From positions 1 through 64,000 of the forward strand of contig CBDBLZ010000018.1 in NCBI GenBank assembly GCA_965207385.1: DNA of 64,000 nt. Reading direction: 5' to 3'. The notes below the pieces were generated by a model, which had not been told where the DNA came from, did not search any database, and was given only the letters and a program-made list of their open reading frames with translations. A program made the position numbers and the translations under genes. The stretch is from CAZXEU01 sp965207385. Lineage in GTDB: Bacteria; Bacteroidota; Rhodothermia; Rhodothermales; Bin80. Below are positions 43,227-51,346 of this stretch, piece after piece. How positions within the stretch are numbered: position 1 is the stretch's first letter; the number at the start of each line of letters is the position of its first letter.

Positions 43227-46118
43227 ATGTCCATCCGATCACTCACCGTTGGCATTGTCCTTCTCCTGACACAGACTGCCGCGGCGCAGGAAGCTGCGCC
43301 GGAAATGCTGTCGCTCGTTCCGGCCACGGATGCCGAGACGCGCGGAGAGGCGGTAGCGCAAAGAGCGAAGCTGATGGAGAAGTCGCTCATCTCGAACCTG
43401 CCCTTCCGCGGCGTAGGGCCGACCGTGATGAGCGGAAGGATTGTCGACGTGGACGTCAATCCGCAGGATCCAACCGAAATGTATGTCGCGTACGCGTCGG
43501 GAGGGCTCTGGAAGTCGACGAACAACGGAATGTCGTTCGAGCCCGTCTTTGACCACCAGCCATCGATGACCATCGGCGACATAGCTGTGGACTGGGCACG
43601 CGGCGCGGTATGGGTGGGAACCGGCGAAAACAACTCCAGTCGCTCCTCCTATGCCGGCACGGGAGTGTACGTGTCACCGGACCATGGTGCGACGTGGGAG
43701 CACAGGGGACTGGAGGCGACGCAAAGGACCGGGCGCATCCTGCTGCACCCGGGCGACTCCAGTACGGTCTGGGTCGCAGCGCTGGGCCCGCTGTACTCGG
43801 CAAGCGATGCGCGGGGCGTATTCATGTCCCGTGACGGCGGAAGCACGTGGACCAGGACGCTCTACGTCTCGGAGAACGCGGGTGCAATCGATCTCATTCT
43901 GCATCCGGGCAATCCGGACATTCTGTACGCTTCCATCTGGCACCGCGAGCGCCGGGCGTGGAATTTTGTGGAGAGCGGCGAGGCATCCGGCGTGTACAAA
44001 TCGGCGGATGGAGGCGCTTCGTGGTCTCGCCTCCCGGCTGAAGGCTTTCCGTCCGGGAAGGGGGTAGGCCGGATCGGTCTGGTGATTTCCAGCCAGGATC
44101 CCGACGTCCTGTATGCCCTTGTGGACAACCAGGACAGACGTGAGCCAGAGGAGGATGAAGAGGAGCCGGTCCTGACCAGGGATGCGCTCCGCGGCATGTC
44201 CCCCGCGGCGTTCCTCGAACTGGATGATGAACCGATCGGCACCTACCTGGAGGAGAACGGCTTCGGCGACGAATACACGGCGGAAGGGATTCGAAGAATG
44301 GTGCAGGACGGGGAGATTGAGCCTGTGCACCTGGTCTGGTTCGTGGAGGACGCCAACCGCGAGCTGTTTGATACTCCGGTTCTGGGCGCGGAAGTTTACC
44401 GCTCGGAGGATGGCGGAAGCAGCTGGCACAAGACGCACGATGAGCCCCTGGATGCCGTCTACAATTCCTACGGGTACTATTTCGGGGAAATCCGCATTGA
44501 TCCGGCGGATCACGACCGTGTGTATATCCTGGGAGTGCCGCTGTTGCGCTCCAAGGACGCGGGAAAGACGTGGCAGTCGATCGGGCGCGCCAACGTGCAT
44601 GTAGACCACCAGGCCTTGTGGATAAACCCCGAGCGGAGCGGCCACCTGGTCAACGGCAATGATGGGGGACTCAATATCAGCTATGACGACGGCGAGACGT
44701 GGTTCAAGGCCAATACGCCGGCCGTTGGCCAGTTTTATGCCATTGCCGTGGATGATGCGAGGCCCTACAGGGTTTACGGAGGACTCCAGGACAACGGTGT
44801 GTGGTATGGACCGCACACGTACGAGCACTCGCTCGGCTGGCATGGAAGCGGGGACTATCCCTATGACCGGTTGCTGGGCGGGGACGGCATGCAGGTTGAA
44901 ATCGATACGCGCACCAACGACATCGTCTATACCGGGTCGCAATTTGGCGCCTATGTGCGCATCGATAGCCGCACTGGCCGGCGGGCATCCATACGTCCGC
45001 GGCACACGCTGGGCGAACGCCCCCTGAGGTTCAACTGGCAGACGCCCATTCACTTGTCCAGGCACAACCCGGACATCCTGTACCTGGGCTCGAACAAGGT
45101 GCACCGCTCGTTCAATCAGGGCGGCGACTGGGAGACCCTGTCCGGCGATCTGACGCAGGGTGGCCGGCGGGGTGACGTACCGTTTGGAACGCTGACGACC
45201 ATTGACGAATCGCCGCTGCAATTCGGGCTTGTATATGTTGGCAGCGACGACGGACTGATCCACGTATCGCGTGACGGGGGATATGCATGGCACCGGATCG
45301 TGGGCGGCCTGCCGGGTAACTTCTGGGTCAGCCGGGTGGAAGCCTCGGCTCACGTGACAGGACGGGTCTATGCCGCCCTGAACGGTTATCGGTGGGACAA
45401 TTTCGATGCGCTGGTTTTTCGCTCGGATGATTTCGGCGACACGTGGAATGCCATTGGAGGCGACCTTCCAAGAGAGCCCGTGAACGTAGTACTGGAGGAT
45501 CCGGACAGCGAGGATGTGCTGTATGTGGGCACGGACCGCGGATTGTACGTATCCCTGGATGGCGGAACCACCATCATGGCGGCCGGACAGTCACTGCCCA
45601 ATGCCCCGGTGCACGATCTTAAAATCCAGGAGCGGCGCCGGCATCTGCTCGTTGGCACGCATGGCCGGTCGATCTACCAGGCCGATATAAGCCATGTTCA
45701 GGACCTTACGCCGGAGGTCATGGCGGAGCCGCTGCACGTATTCAGCCTGGAGGCGGTCCCTCACAGCAGTGCGTGGGGACGCCGCGCGGTCTCCTGGCGC
45801 GAGGCCTATGTGCCGGAAACCACGATTGTCTACTTCGCGGCCGAAGCCGGCGCCGCGCGCTTGCAAATTCTGGCGGAAGACGGCCTGGAGCTCCGCGTTA
45901 TCGAGGATGAAGCGGAGCGAGGGCTCAACTACGCCGCGTACGACATGTCCGTTGAAGAGGCTGCAGCCGAAGCATTCAACCAGGATCTCGAGGAATCGGC
46001 CGATGAAATGGAAGCCGCCTCGGACGGCGTCTTCTACCTGATTCCCGGGACGTACACGGTGCAGGTATCGCAAGGCGATGCGCAGGCGTCAGCCTCCCTG
46101 GAGGTCAGTAGCCGGTAG
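43227..46118 (+). CDS. Exported sortilin/BNR-type beta-propeller protein
   Basis: 963 residues from the ATG at 43227, giving a signal peptide (ending T-A-A-A-Q). The frame extends 69 codons upstream but without family likeness. It is built of two propellers made of BNR/Asp-box repeats (S-x-D-x-G-x-T-W, for example S-R-D-G-G-S-T-W, S-K-D-A-G-K-T-W). The early marker is F-R-G-V-G-P-T-V-M-S-G-R-I. An acidic insertion with D-E-E-E-P lies near residue 312. Related proteins of Bacteroidota and Acidobacteria are annotated as 'glycosyl hydrolase' or VPS10-like, but no catalytic site is evident. Confidence 0.88.
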   Translation: MSIRSLTVGIVLLLTQTAAAQEAAPEMLSLVPATDAETRGEAVAQRAKLMEKSLISNLPFRGVGPTVMSGRIVDVDVNPQDPTEMYVAYASGGLWKSTNNGMSFEPVFDHQPSMTIGDIAVDWARGAVWVGTGENNSSRSSYAGTGVYVSPDHGATWEHRGLEATQRTGRILLHPGDSSTVWVAALGPLYSASDARGVFMSRDGGSTWTRTLYVSENAGAIDLILHPGNPDILYASIWHRERRAWNFVESGEASGVYKSADGGASWSRLPAEGFPSGKGVGRIGLVISSQDPDVLYALVDNQDRREPEEDEEEPVLTRDALRGMSPAAFLELDDEPIGTYLEENGFGDEYTAEGIRRMVQDGEIEPVHLVWFVEDANRELFDTPVLGAEVYRSEDGGSSWHKTHDEPLDAVYNSYGYYFGEIRIDPADHDRVYILGVPLLRSKDAGKTWQSIGRANVHVDHQALWINPERSGHLVNGNDGGLNISYDDGETWFKANTPAVGQFYAIAVDDARPYRVYGGLQDNGVWYGPHTYEHSLGWHGSGDYPYDRLLGGDGMQVEIDTRTNDIVYTGSQFGAYVRIDSRTGRRASIRPRHTLGERPLRFNWQTPIHLSRHNPDILYLGSNKVHRSFNQGGDWETLSGDLTQGGRRGDVPFGTLTTIDESPLQFGLVYVGSDDGLIHVSRDGGYAWHRIVGGLPGNFWVSRVEASAHVTGRVYAALNGYRWDNFDALVFRSDDFGDTWNAIGGDLPREPVNVVLEDPDSEDVLYVGTDRGLYVSLDGGTTIMAAGQSLPNAPVHDLKIQERRRHLLVGTHGRSIYQADISHVQDLTPEVMAEPLHVFSLEAVPHSSAWGRRAVSWREAYVPETTIVYFAAEAGAARLQILAEDGLELRVIEDEAERGLNYAAYDMSVEEAAAEAFNQDLEESADEMEAASDGVFYLIPGTYTVQVSQGDAQASASLEVSSR

Positions 46119-46385
46119 CGGTGGGGGCGTACGCTCGCGAGCCGATCCAGCGCTTCGCGGCTCTCCGCGAGGGTGGCTCCCGGCCTGCGGGCGTTTCAGG
46201 AAGCGGGTTGCGCCTCCCCCGGATTCGGGATGCGTGGCAGCGGGAATACGGGCTGCCACGGTGGACAAGTCGCGAGGGATTCGCATGTCCGGGCGGCCGA
46301 TACTCCCAGGAGGACGGTTGCGGGGGATCTGCCTCTTGCCAAGACCCCCGCTGCTTCGGAATCCAATCTTCAGCCGTGAGGTACG

Positions 46386-47630
46386 ATGTCGCTGCTTTCG
46401 TCCAAGGTTGAGACGTTCGCACGAATTGCCGTGACCACGCCCGCCATGCTTTTCCGCTGCCAATCCCGATTCCTGCTTTGCCTGGCGCTGGTTGTGCTGA
46501 TGGGGCCCGTCTCCCGGCCGGCGGCAGCGCATATCCAGAAGCGCATCTATCATCCGATTCCCGAGAGCATTCCCGATGCCTCGGACCCCGGCCTCGTAAT
46601 CGATCTGAAAAATTTGGATGCGTGGGAAGAGCTTCCTCCAACTATCGACACCACTGGCTATGACACCTTCGTGTTTGGACGTGAGGACGGAGAGGACTAC
46701 GAACTGCTCGGTCACGTGGCGGACATCGCCACCGACGGCAAGGGCACGATCTTCATCCTGGATGCCATGTCTTGGTCAAACCCCGCTTCTGCCATCAAGA
46801 CGGTGCATGTCATTGACGCGCAAGCAAATTATCTGGGCAACTTCGGGCGCGCAGGGGAAGGGCCGGGGGAATTCAGGAGTCCCCAGGTGCTGATGGTAGC
46901 CGACGGGGGCAACACCGTTCTGGTAGCTGGCGGGCATCGACAAGTTGTTGTTTTCAAAAGAACGGAGAGTAGTACATTTCTGTTTGACCGGAATCTGCGC
47001 ACGAAAACCAGCGCAAGGGCAGGGTGCATAATGAGGGACCACTTCTATTCTGTAAGCCACGACCTGTCCAGCGGCCACGTGATTCACAAGTACACCATGG
47101 ACGGAGCCTACGTTAAGGGATTCGGGGCCTCGTATGATTACGAGAACCCGAGCGTGGTCATGTATATGTCTGACGCTGCGAGGATTGCGTGCAATGAGGC
47201 GCACGGGATCATCGCGTTCGCGCCGTTTTTGGTCCCGGTAGTCATGGCGTACAGCGAGGAGGGTGAACTGGTTTGGGTAATTCGGGTCGAGGGCATTCGC
47301 ACGGGCCTCGAGATTACCGAGAATCAGGGCAGAACGACGTTTCACTCGGGTGCCTCCGAAGAAGAAGGCGGGGGGCGTCTAAGTGTATTTCAGGCGTTTG
47401 AAGACGGCTCGTTTTACCTGGCTGCTTTGAAGCAAATGGGAGATGATCGCCGGCGCGATTTGATCTTCAGGGTTGATCCGCGGACGGGTGTGTACGAGCA
47501 CGTAGGAAGTGGACGCGGGGTGACCGTATCCGAAAAAGACCTGTTGGTGGGCGGGTCGTACCACTTTGGCATGGAATACCCGGGCTTCCCGCAGGTGATA
47601 GTCAAGTCGCGACAGACGGATCAGCAGTGA
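46386..47630 (+). CDS. Exported six-bladed beta-propeller protein
   Basis: 414 residues with a signal segment (residues ~22-48, ending A-A-A-H). The body has the typical 6-bladed pattern: I-A-T-D-G-K-G-T-I-F-I-L-D, F-G-R-A-G-E-G-P-G-E-F (a hallmark of this family), V-V-V-F-K-R, and later M-A-Y-S-E-E-G-E-L-V. Members are often annotated '6-bladed beta-propeller' and are of unknown role. The 267-base gap before it has no recognised element. It is the last plus-strand gene before the duplicated M23 fragment. Confidence 0.8.
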   Translation: MSLLSSKVETFARIAVTTPAMLFRCQSRFLLCLALVVLMGPVSRPAAAHIQKRIYHPIPESIPDASDPGLVIDLKNLDAWEELPPTIDTTGYDTFVFGREDGEDYELLGHVADIATDGKGTIFILDAMSWSNPASAIKTVHVIDAQANYLGNFGRAGEGPGEFRSPQVLMVADGGNTVLVAGGHRQVVVFKRTESSTFLFDRNLRTKTSARAGCIMRDHFYSVSHDLSSGHVIHKYTMDGAYVKGFGASYDYENPSVVMYMSDAARIACNEAHGIIAFAPFLVPVVMAYSEEGELVWVIRVEGIRTGLEITENQGRTTFHSGASEEEGGGRLSVFQAFEDGSFYLAALKQMGDDRRRDLIFRVDPRTGVYEHVGSGRGVTVSEKDLLVGGSYHFGMEYPGFPQVIVKSRQTDQQ

Positions 47631-47951
47631 GCAGGATTTTGGTTCATTCGAGCAAAGGTCCTGATTGCTGCAGCCTAGTTGCGATGGGCCAGGTGAGCCT
47701 TGTGTGAGATCACACCTGCTACTGCGCGGGACAGCGACTCAAGAGCCCGCAGCCTGCCCTAAAGCGAAGCCGGCTGCCAGCACACCGAAAGGCAGATGTC
47801 TTGCGCGGCCGCTCAAGACCAGGGCGCCAGGCGGCGGCGATGCGTCGAGCGGCCCCGTCCGTGACGGCGACCAAATGAGATCGCTTGCGGAATTCTACTT
47901 TCCAATGCCGGAACCGCAGCGTGCGGCTGAACAGGAGGTGTCGGCCGCGGT
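47631..47951. other. 321-base region between the propeller gene and the duplicated M23 fragment
   Basis: It holds no convincing ORF or RNA. GTGTGA-GA-TCACAC at about 47704-47718 is an inverted repeat of unknown role. The right edge (about 47940-47951) still resembles the sequence just past the M23 stop at 49512-49523, so the duplication extends slightly beyond the coding part. Confidence 0.5.
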
Positions 47952-48223
47952 CTACAGGGCCGGTCGCAGCTGACGGAGCAGGGAATCTCGTCGAACGGAA
48001 AAGCCGGCCCGCTGCTCTTCTGCAATGGGGGCTGCCGGCGGCATGTCAAGCAAAAGCGGATCTACCTGCTTACCATTCATCCAGAACCGGTAACAGACGT
48101 GCGGCCCGGTTGCCAGCCCCGTACTGCCTACGTAGCCTATCCGTTGCCCCTGCTCAACCCGCGTGCCCGGACGGATCCCGTCTGCGAAGCGGGACATATG
48201 GAGATAGGCGGTCGCATACGTGA
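47952..48223 (-). pseudogene. Detached 3' end of an M23 peptidase gene (copy A)
   Basis: About 272 bases, about 93% identical to the end of the intact M23 gene at 49524-49795. It keeps the same stop and reading frame: 81 residues from M-S-R-F-A-D-G to R-P-A-L, matching the intact tail except for three residues. The remaining codon differences (12) are synonymous. It starts abruptly after Y-A-T-A-Y-L-H and has no catalytic HxxxD part, so it cannot be functional. It lies 1,572 bp from the intact copy, and the DUF3800 cassette lies between them. Confidence 0.85.
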
Positions 48224-48371
48224 TAGTACTTCCAGCTATGGGGCAAGAGGCCAGCCGCGCGCCGCACTGAGCACCCCATAAAGCCTCCTGGAATGGACTT
48301 CGAAGTTTCGGTGCCTTGCAGCCTGGAACGCTGCAGAGGCCGGTTAAGGCCAGAATGCCATAATCCGGATA

Positions 48372-49115
48372 CTATTGCGCCCTGATACCCGATCTACGCG
48401 AAACCTGGTGCAGGCGAGGGCCAAAGTAGTGCACGAACACCTCGTTTTCGGGAAATGCATCGGGGGCCACCCATCGCGCTCCTATTCGTCCAATCAGTCC
48501 GGCAATCCAATCTGCGGCCTGCAGATTCTGATAGCGGTGACTCTCCAGATGAAACGGCTGCTCGATTAGGCGCTTGCACTGATCGACTGGGCCATACATG
48601 GTTCGTGCGGCCTGAGCCAGCAAACTGGCACGCTGGTCATGTTCATCCAGCAGCATCACAAAGCCCTCCGGTGATGAGCAGTCCTGGTCGCAGAACTCGT
48701 CAATGCGCTTGATCGATTGTCGCAGGATACTACGATACAGGCCGTTCGAATTGTGTTCACTGGGCCAGGCCGGTTTCTCTAGACCGCAGAAGAACACGAA
48801 ACCACCCGCGTTCTGGATTTTGGAGAAGAGGCGCAATGTGAAATGGCGGAGCCACGGGTAACGACGCATATTCTTCGGATGGTATAGCTTCGCTCCTTTC
48901 TTTTCCCACTCCCATGGATGCTTGCCAGACCGCCTGATATTCGCTTGCATGAGTTGGCATTTCCTCTGGAAGAACCATGTCCCAAAATGGCGCACCTCAT
49001 TTGCAGGCATCACAAATCCAGCTAGGCCGAATACCGGGCTGTCCTTGTAGCGCGGATGCCTGCGGTCTACGTAGGGACCAATGTGACCAAATTCATCGAG
49101 ATAGGCGAAATACAT
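48372..49115 (-). CDS. DUF3800 domain protein
   Basis: 247 residues from the ATG at 49115 (M-Y-F-A-Y-L-D-E-F-G-H-I). The 23 codons upstream in frame run through a hairpin leader and were dropped. DUF3800 signatures are the N-terminal Y-L-D-E-F-G, F-G-L-A-G-F-V-M-P, a mid acidic strand V-M-L-L-D-E-H-D, and the late L-Q-A-A-D-W-I-A-G. The spaced aspartates suggest an RNase H-like nuclease fold, as I recall for this family. It is often found near mobile or defence genes. No ribosome-binding site is obvious before the ATG. The gene is flanked by direct repeats of the M23 gene end. Confidence 0.85.
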   Translation of the reverse strand: MYFAYLDEFGHIGPYVDRRHPRYKDSPVFGLAGFVMPANEVRHFGTWFFQRKCQLMQANIRRSGKHPWEWEKKGAKLYHPKNMRRYPWLRHFTLRLFSKIQNAGGFVFFCGLEKPAWPSEHNSNGLYRSILRQSIKRIDEFCDQDCSSPEGFVMLLDEHDQRASLLAQAARTMYGPVDQCKRLIEQPFHLESHRYQNLQAADWIAGLIGRIGARWVAPDAFPENEVFVHYFGPRLHQVSRRSGIRAQ

Positions 49116-49134
49116 GGGCTGATCGGAAAGGGCC

Positions 49135-49206
49135 AAAAACACGAAAGCCCACGCGGTGAAACGTGGGCCTCGGAGGGAGAGCAATCACATGGATTGCGTC
49201 TCGCTC
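49135..49206 (-). ncRNA. Candidate structured leader RNA of the DUF3800 gene
   Basis: Reading the minus strand toward the DUF3800 ATG there are two perfect hairpins. P1 is GCAATC-CATGT-GATTGC (49197-49181). P2 is AGGCCCACG pairing with CGTGGGCTT (49170-49162 with 49153-49145), 9 bp with one G-U pair and an 8-base loop, followed by the U-rich CGTGTTTTT. P2 therefore looks like an intrinsic terminator 20-30 bases before the start codon. CTCCCTCC, an anti-Shine-Dalgarno-like stretch, lies between them. I recall published DUF3800 RNA motif families found near DUF3800 genes; membership is untested. Confidence 0.6.
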
Positions 49207-49523
49207 ACAATATACGGCTGCTGACACACGAAGTTCACATGCCCCGGCCTACTTTTTTCGTGGCCACTCGGCAAATGCAATTCGACGTTTCAGCAGATTC
49301 GGATCGCCCCTTCGGCCTGACCCTGGCAACCCACGACCCTTGCCACTTGCCCCCGCTTCGACGAAATGGCGCGGGCAATCAGACCCCGATGGAGAGCCAC
49401 ATCCTTGCGTATGTGCACTCGGGTTTGCAATGGTACACCGCTCTAACTGAAACGGCGGCCAGCCCACTTGACGCCTGAACCGCACGAGTTGCCTGCGTTG
49501 TAGCAAGATTGGTCGGCTCCAGC
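49198..49523. other. Upstream part of the DUF3800 cassette, no gene recognised
   Basis: The 326 bases between the M23 stop and the leader hairpins contain no reliable ORF. The best frame, 49249-49506 (minus), is basic and glycine-rich with no family likeness. A promoter-like TATATTGT box is at 49214-49207. A run of six T/A at 49249-49256 is the only other feature. Confidence 0.5.
49207..49214 (-). promoter_or_regulatory. Candidate -7/-10 box TATATTGT for the DUF3800 leader
   Basis: On the minus strand TATATTGT ends about 10 bases before hairpin P1. Transcription from here would produce an 85-base leader containing both hairpins before the DUF3800 ATG. Confidence 0.35.
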
Positions 49524-49795
49524 CTACAGGCCCGGCAGTAGTTGCCGGAGCAAGGAATCTCGTCGAACGCGAAAGCCGGCCCGCTGCTCTTCTGCAATGG
49601 GGGCTGCCGGCGGCATGTCAAGCAAAAGCGGATCTACCTGCTTACCGTTCATCCAGAACCGGTAACAGACGTGCGGCCCGGTTGCCAGCCCCGTACTGCC
49701 TACGTAGCCGATCCGTTGTCCCTGCTCAACCCGCGTGCCCGGACGGATCCCGTCTGCAAAGCGTGACATGTGGAGATAGGCAGTCGCGTACTTGT
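49524..49795 (-). repeat. Copy B of the 272-bp direct repeat (3' end of the intact M23 gene)
   Basis: The last about 90 codons of the intact M23 gene recur at 47952-48223 in the same orientation. About 18 base differences are spread along the copy; three of the affected codons change an amino acid, all in the last 17 codons. The similarity fades at 49796, at the lysine before Y-A-T-A-Y-L-H. Confidence 0.85.
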
Positions 49796-50759
49796 CGTTG
49801 TGCCGGATTTTCACATAGCGTCCATTGCCGCGGGTATAGGCAGCCTCCACCACAGTGCCGTCCGCCGTGGCAACAATGGGCGTGCCCGTCGGCGCAGCAT
49901 AGTCCGTGCCGAGGTGAGCCTTGTAACGGCGCTGGACGGGATGGAAGCGGCGGAGAGAATACCTGGAGCTGATGCGTGTGTATTCCAATGGCGCGCGAAG
50001 AAAGGCCCGTTTCAGCGTATTGCCGTTTTCATCGTAGTAGCCGCCACTGCCGTCAAGGCCGTACCAGAAGGCGTAGTGGGTCTTGTTAGTCTGCTCGAAG
50101 CGAGCTGCTACGATGGAGGCGTCCGTTACGGCGCCGTCGATTCGATGCTCGTCAAACGCAATGCTGAACCTGTCTCCTTTCTGAATGCGGTAAAAGTCAA
50201 CCTGCCAAGCGAAAACGCGGGCCAGCTCGAGCGCCAGATTCGGGTCTACGCCCTGTCGGGCCAATGCCTGGTAGGGCGAGCTTTCAATGGAGGCATGCAC
50301 GACTCTTCGCGCCACGAAAACCGGCAGCTCGTCACCGTAGACAGCGACGGAATCCCTGAAGTCCAATACCACATACCGCTCAGGAGACGGCTTGTAGACG
50401 AAAATACGCGCAGAGTCTGTCCGTACTTCGCGGTAGACCCAGATGGGTGCTCCGGCCCGAAGCCTGCGCGGATTTAACAGAGGCCCCATTTTCTGCATGG
50501 CATCGGCGATGCGAGGCGTGGCCGTACCATGCCTTGCCAGGATGGCCGCGAAGGTTTCGCTCCTTCGAATCTGCTCGGCAGCAGGCTTGTAACGGGTGCT
50601 GTCGATCCCGAACCTGTCCGCAGGCGCGGGCACCACGGTGGCGTATTCAACGTGCGCGAGATCGGCACTGGGCAGAAGCACGCACGCCCCGACGGCCGCG
50701 CAGACCATGTGGCGCAACCAGTTTCGGGCAGTTCCGACCAGGCTCTTGAGCACGTTCAC
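49524..50759 (-). CDS. M23 family murein peptidase
   Basis: 411 residues: signal anchor at the N-terminus, then an OapA/LysM-like domain (A-E-Q-I-R-R-S-E-T-F-A-A-I-L to about 200) and a LytM-type zinc peptidase domain. Metal motifs are HLGTDYAAPTGTPI (HxxxD) and G-P-H-V-C-Y-R-F-W, with Cys in place of the last His of HxH; I recall this HVC form from Bacteroidota relatives. It hydrolyses peptidoglycan crosslinks in the periplasm. The ATG overlaps the adenosyltransferase stop (ATGA). Its last 90 codons are the repeated segment, so the gene may be a chimera. Confidence 0.92.
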   Translation of the reverse strand: MNVLKSLVGTARNWLRHMVCAAVGACVLLPSADLAHVEYATVVPAPADRFGIDSTRYKPAAEQIRRSETFAAILARHGTATPRIADAMQKMGPLLNPRRLRAGAPIWVYREVRTDSARIFVYKPSPERYVVLDFRDSVAVYGDELPVFVARRVVHASIESSPYQALARQGVDPNLALELARVFAWQVDFYRIQKGDRFSIAFDEHRIDGAVTDASIVAARFEQTNKTHYAFWYGLDGSGGYYDENGNTLKRAFLRAPLEYTRISSRYSLRRFHPVQRRYKAHLGTDYAAPTGTPIVATADGTVVEAAYTRGNGRYVKIRHNDKYATAYLHMSRFADGIRPGTRVEQGQRIGYVGSTGLATGPHVCYRFWMNGKQVDPLLLDMPPAAPIAEEQRAGFRVRRDSLLRQLLPGL

Positions 50760-51346
50760 TCGGGCTCTACGGGGTTACTTGAGGGCGCCGGCTGTCGCCA
50801 CGCAGTCCATTCCACATCCGGGACGTTCTCCATGCGATTGACCCAGCGTGCCAGGACAAACAGAAGGTCCGACATTCGATTGATATACTCCAGCGCGTGG
50901 ACGTTCAGTTCTCCCGCAACCCGGGCGGCGACAATCTCTCTTTCGGCTCTGCGGCAAACTGTCCTCGCCTGATGCAGACTGGATGCAGCAGTGCTCCCAC
51001 CTGGCAAGATAAAATTCGTGAGCGGTGGCAGGTCCGCTTCGTACGAATCAATGCAATCTTCAAGACGCCGAACATCGGACGGAGCGATGCGGGGGACCGA
51101 TGCCCGGGAAGTTGGCGGGGTTGCCAGATCCGCGCCCACCACGAACAGCTCGTTTTGCAGTCGAACCAGCAGCGACTTTACGGGCGTCTCGGCTTCCAGG
51201 CTTGTGGCGCATTGACCGAGGCATGCATTGAGTTCGTCTACCGTGCCGTAGGCGCGGATACGGGCGTCGTCCTTCGAGACCCGGCCTCCGCCAAAAAGGC
51301 TCGTAGAGCCATCGTCGCCGGTACGAGTATAAATCCTGGCGGCCAT
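50756..51346 (-). CDS. Cob(I)alamin adenosyltransferase, PduO type
   Basis: 196 residues. It adenosylates cob(I)alamin with ATP. Family motifs are Y-T-R-T-G-D-D-G-S-T-S-L-F-G-G at the N-terminus (ATP site), the Y-G-T-V-D-E-L-N-A loop, F-I-L-P-G-G-S, and C-R-R-A-E-R with N-R-M-S-D-L-L-F. It is translationally linked to its neighbours: a 1-base overlap with the ABC ATPase upstream and a 4-base overlap with the M23 gene downstream. It would make the cofactor for IcmF. Confidence 0.94.
   Translation of the reverse strand: MAARIYTRTGDDGSTSLFGGGRVSKDDARIRAYGTVDELNACLGQCATSLEAETPVKSLLVRLQNELFVVGADLATPPTSRASVPRIAPSDVRRLEDCIDSYEADLPPLTNFILPGGSTAASSLHQARTVCRRAEREIVAARVAGELNVHALEYINRMSDLLFVLARWVNRMENVPDVEWTAWRQPAPSSNPVEPE

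Larger units (their letters stand above)
48224..49523. mobile_element. Putative acquired cassette carrying DUF3800 gene
   Basis: This 1.3-kb stretch lies between the intact M23 gene end and the detached M23 3' end. With one repeat copy the unit is 1,572 bp. It holds the DUF3800 gene and its hairpin leader and no integrase, transposase or terminal inverted repeats. The layout resembles prophage e14 in icd, where the element brings a replacement 3' end and displaces the original. The mechanism is inferred, and the element could equally be the remnant of a larger one. Confidence 0.5.

Noticed and set aside
46121..46411. 96-codon frame between the two propeller genes
   Set aside because: No ribosome-binding site or family pattern, overlaps the start of the next gene, and composition is that of spacer DNA.
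47704..47718. GTGTGA-GA-TCACAC as a CRP/FNR-type site
   Set aside because: The spacer is 2 bases instead of 6, so it does not match a CRP site; left only as an inverted repeat.
47665..47973. 102-codon plus-strand frame next to the M23 fragment
   Set aside because: Its composition is low-complexity Ala/Pro/Gly/Arg and it runs antisense into the clear M23 remnant.
49249..49506. 85-codon minus-strand frame between the M23 gene and the DUF3800 leader
   Set aside because: It is basic and glycine-rich with no recognisable family or ribosome-binding site, and looks like random GC-rich sequence. The stretch is kept as part of the cassette without a gene.
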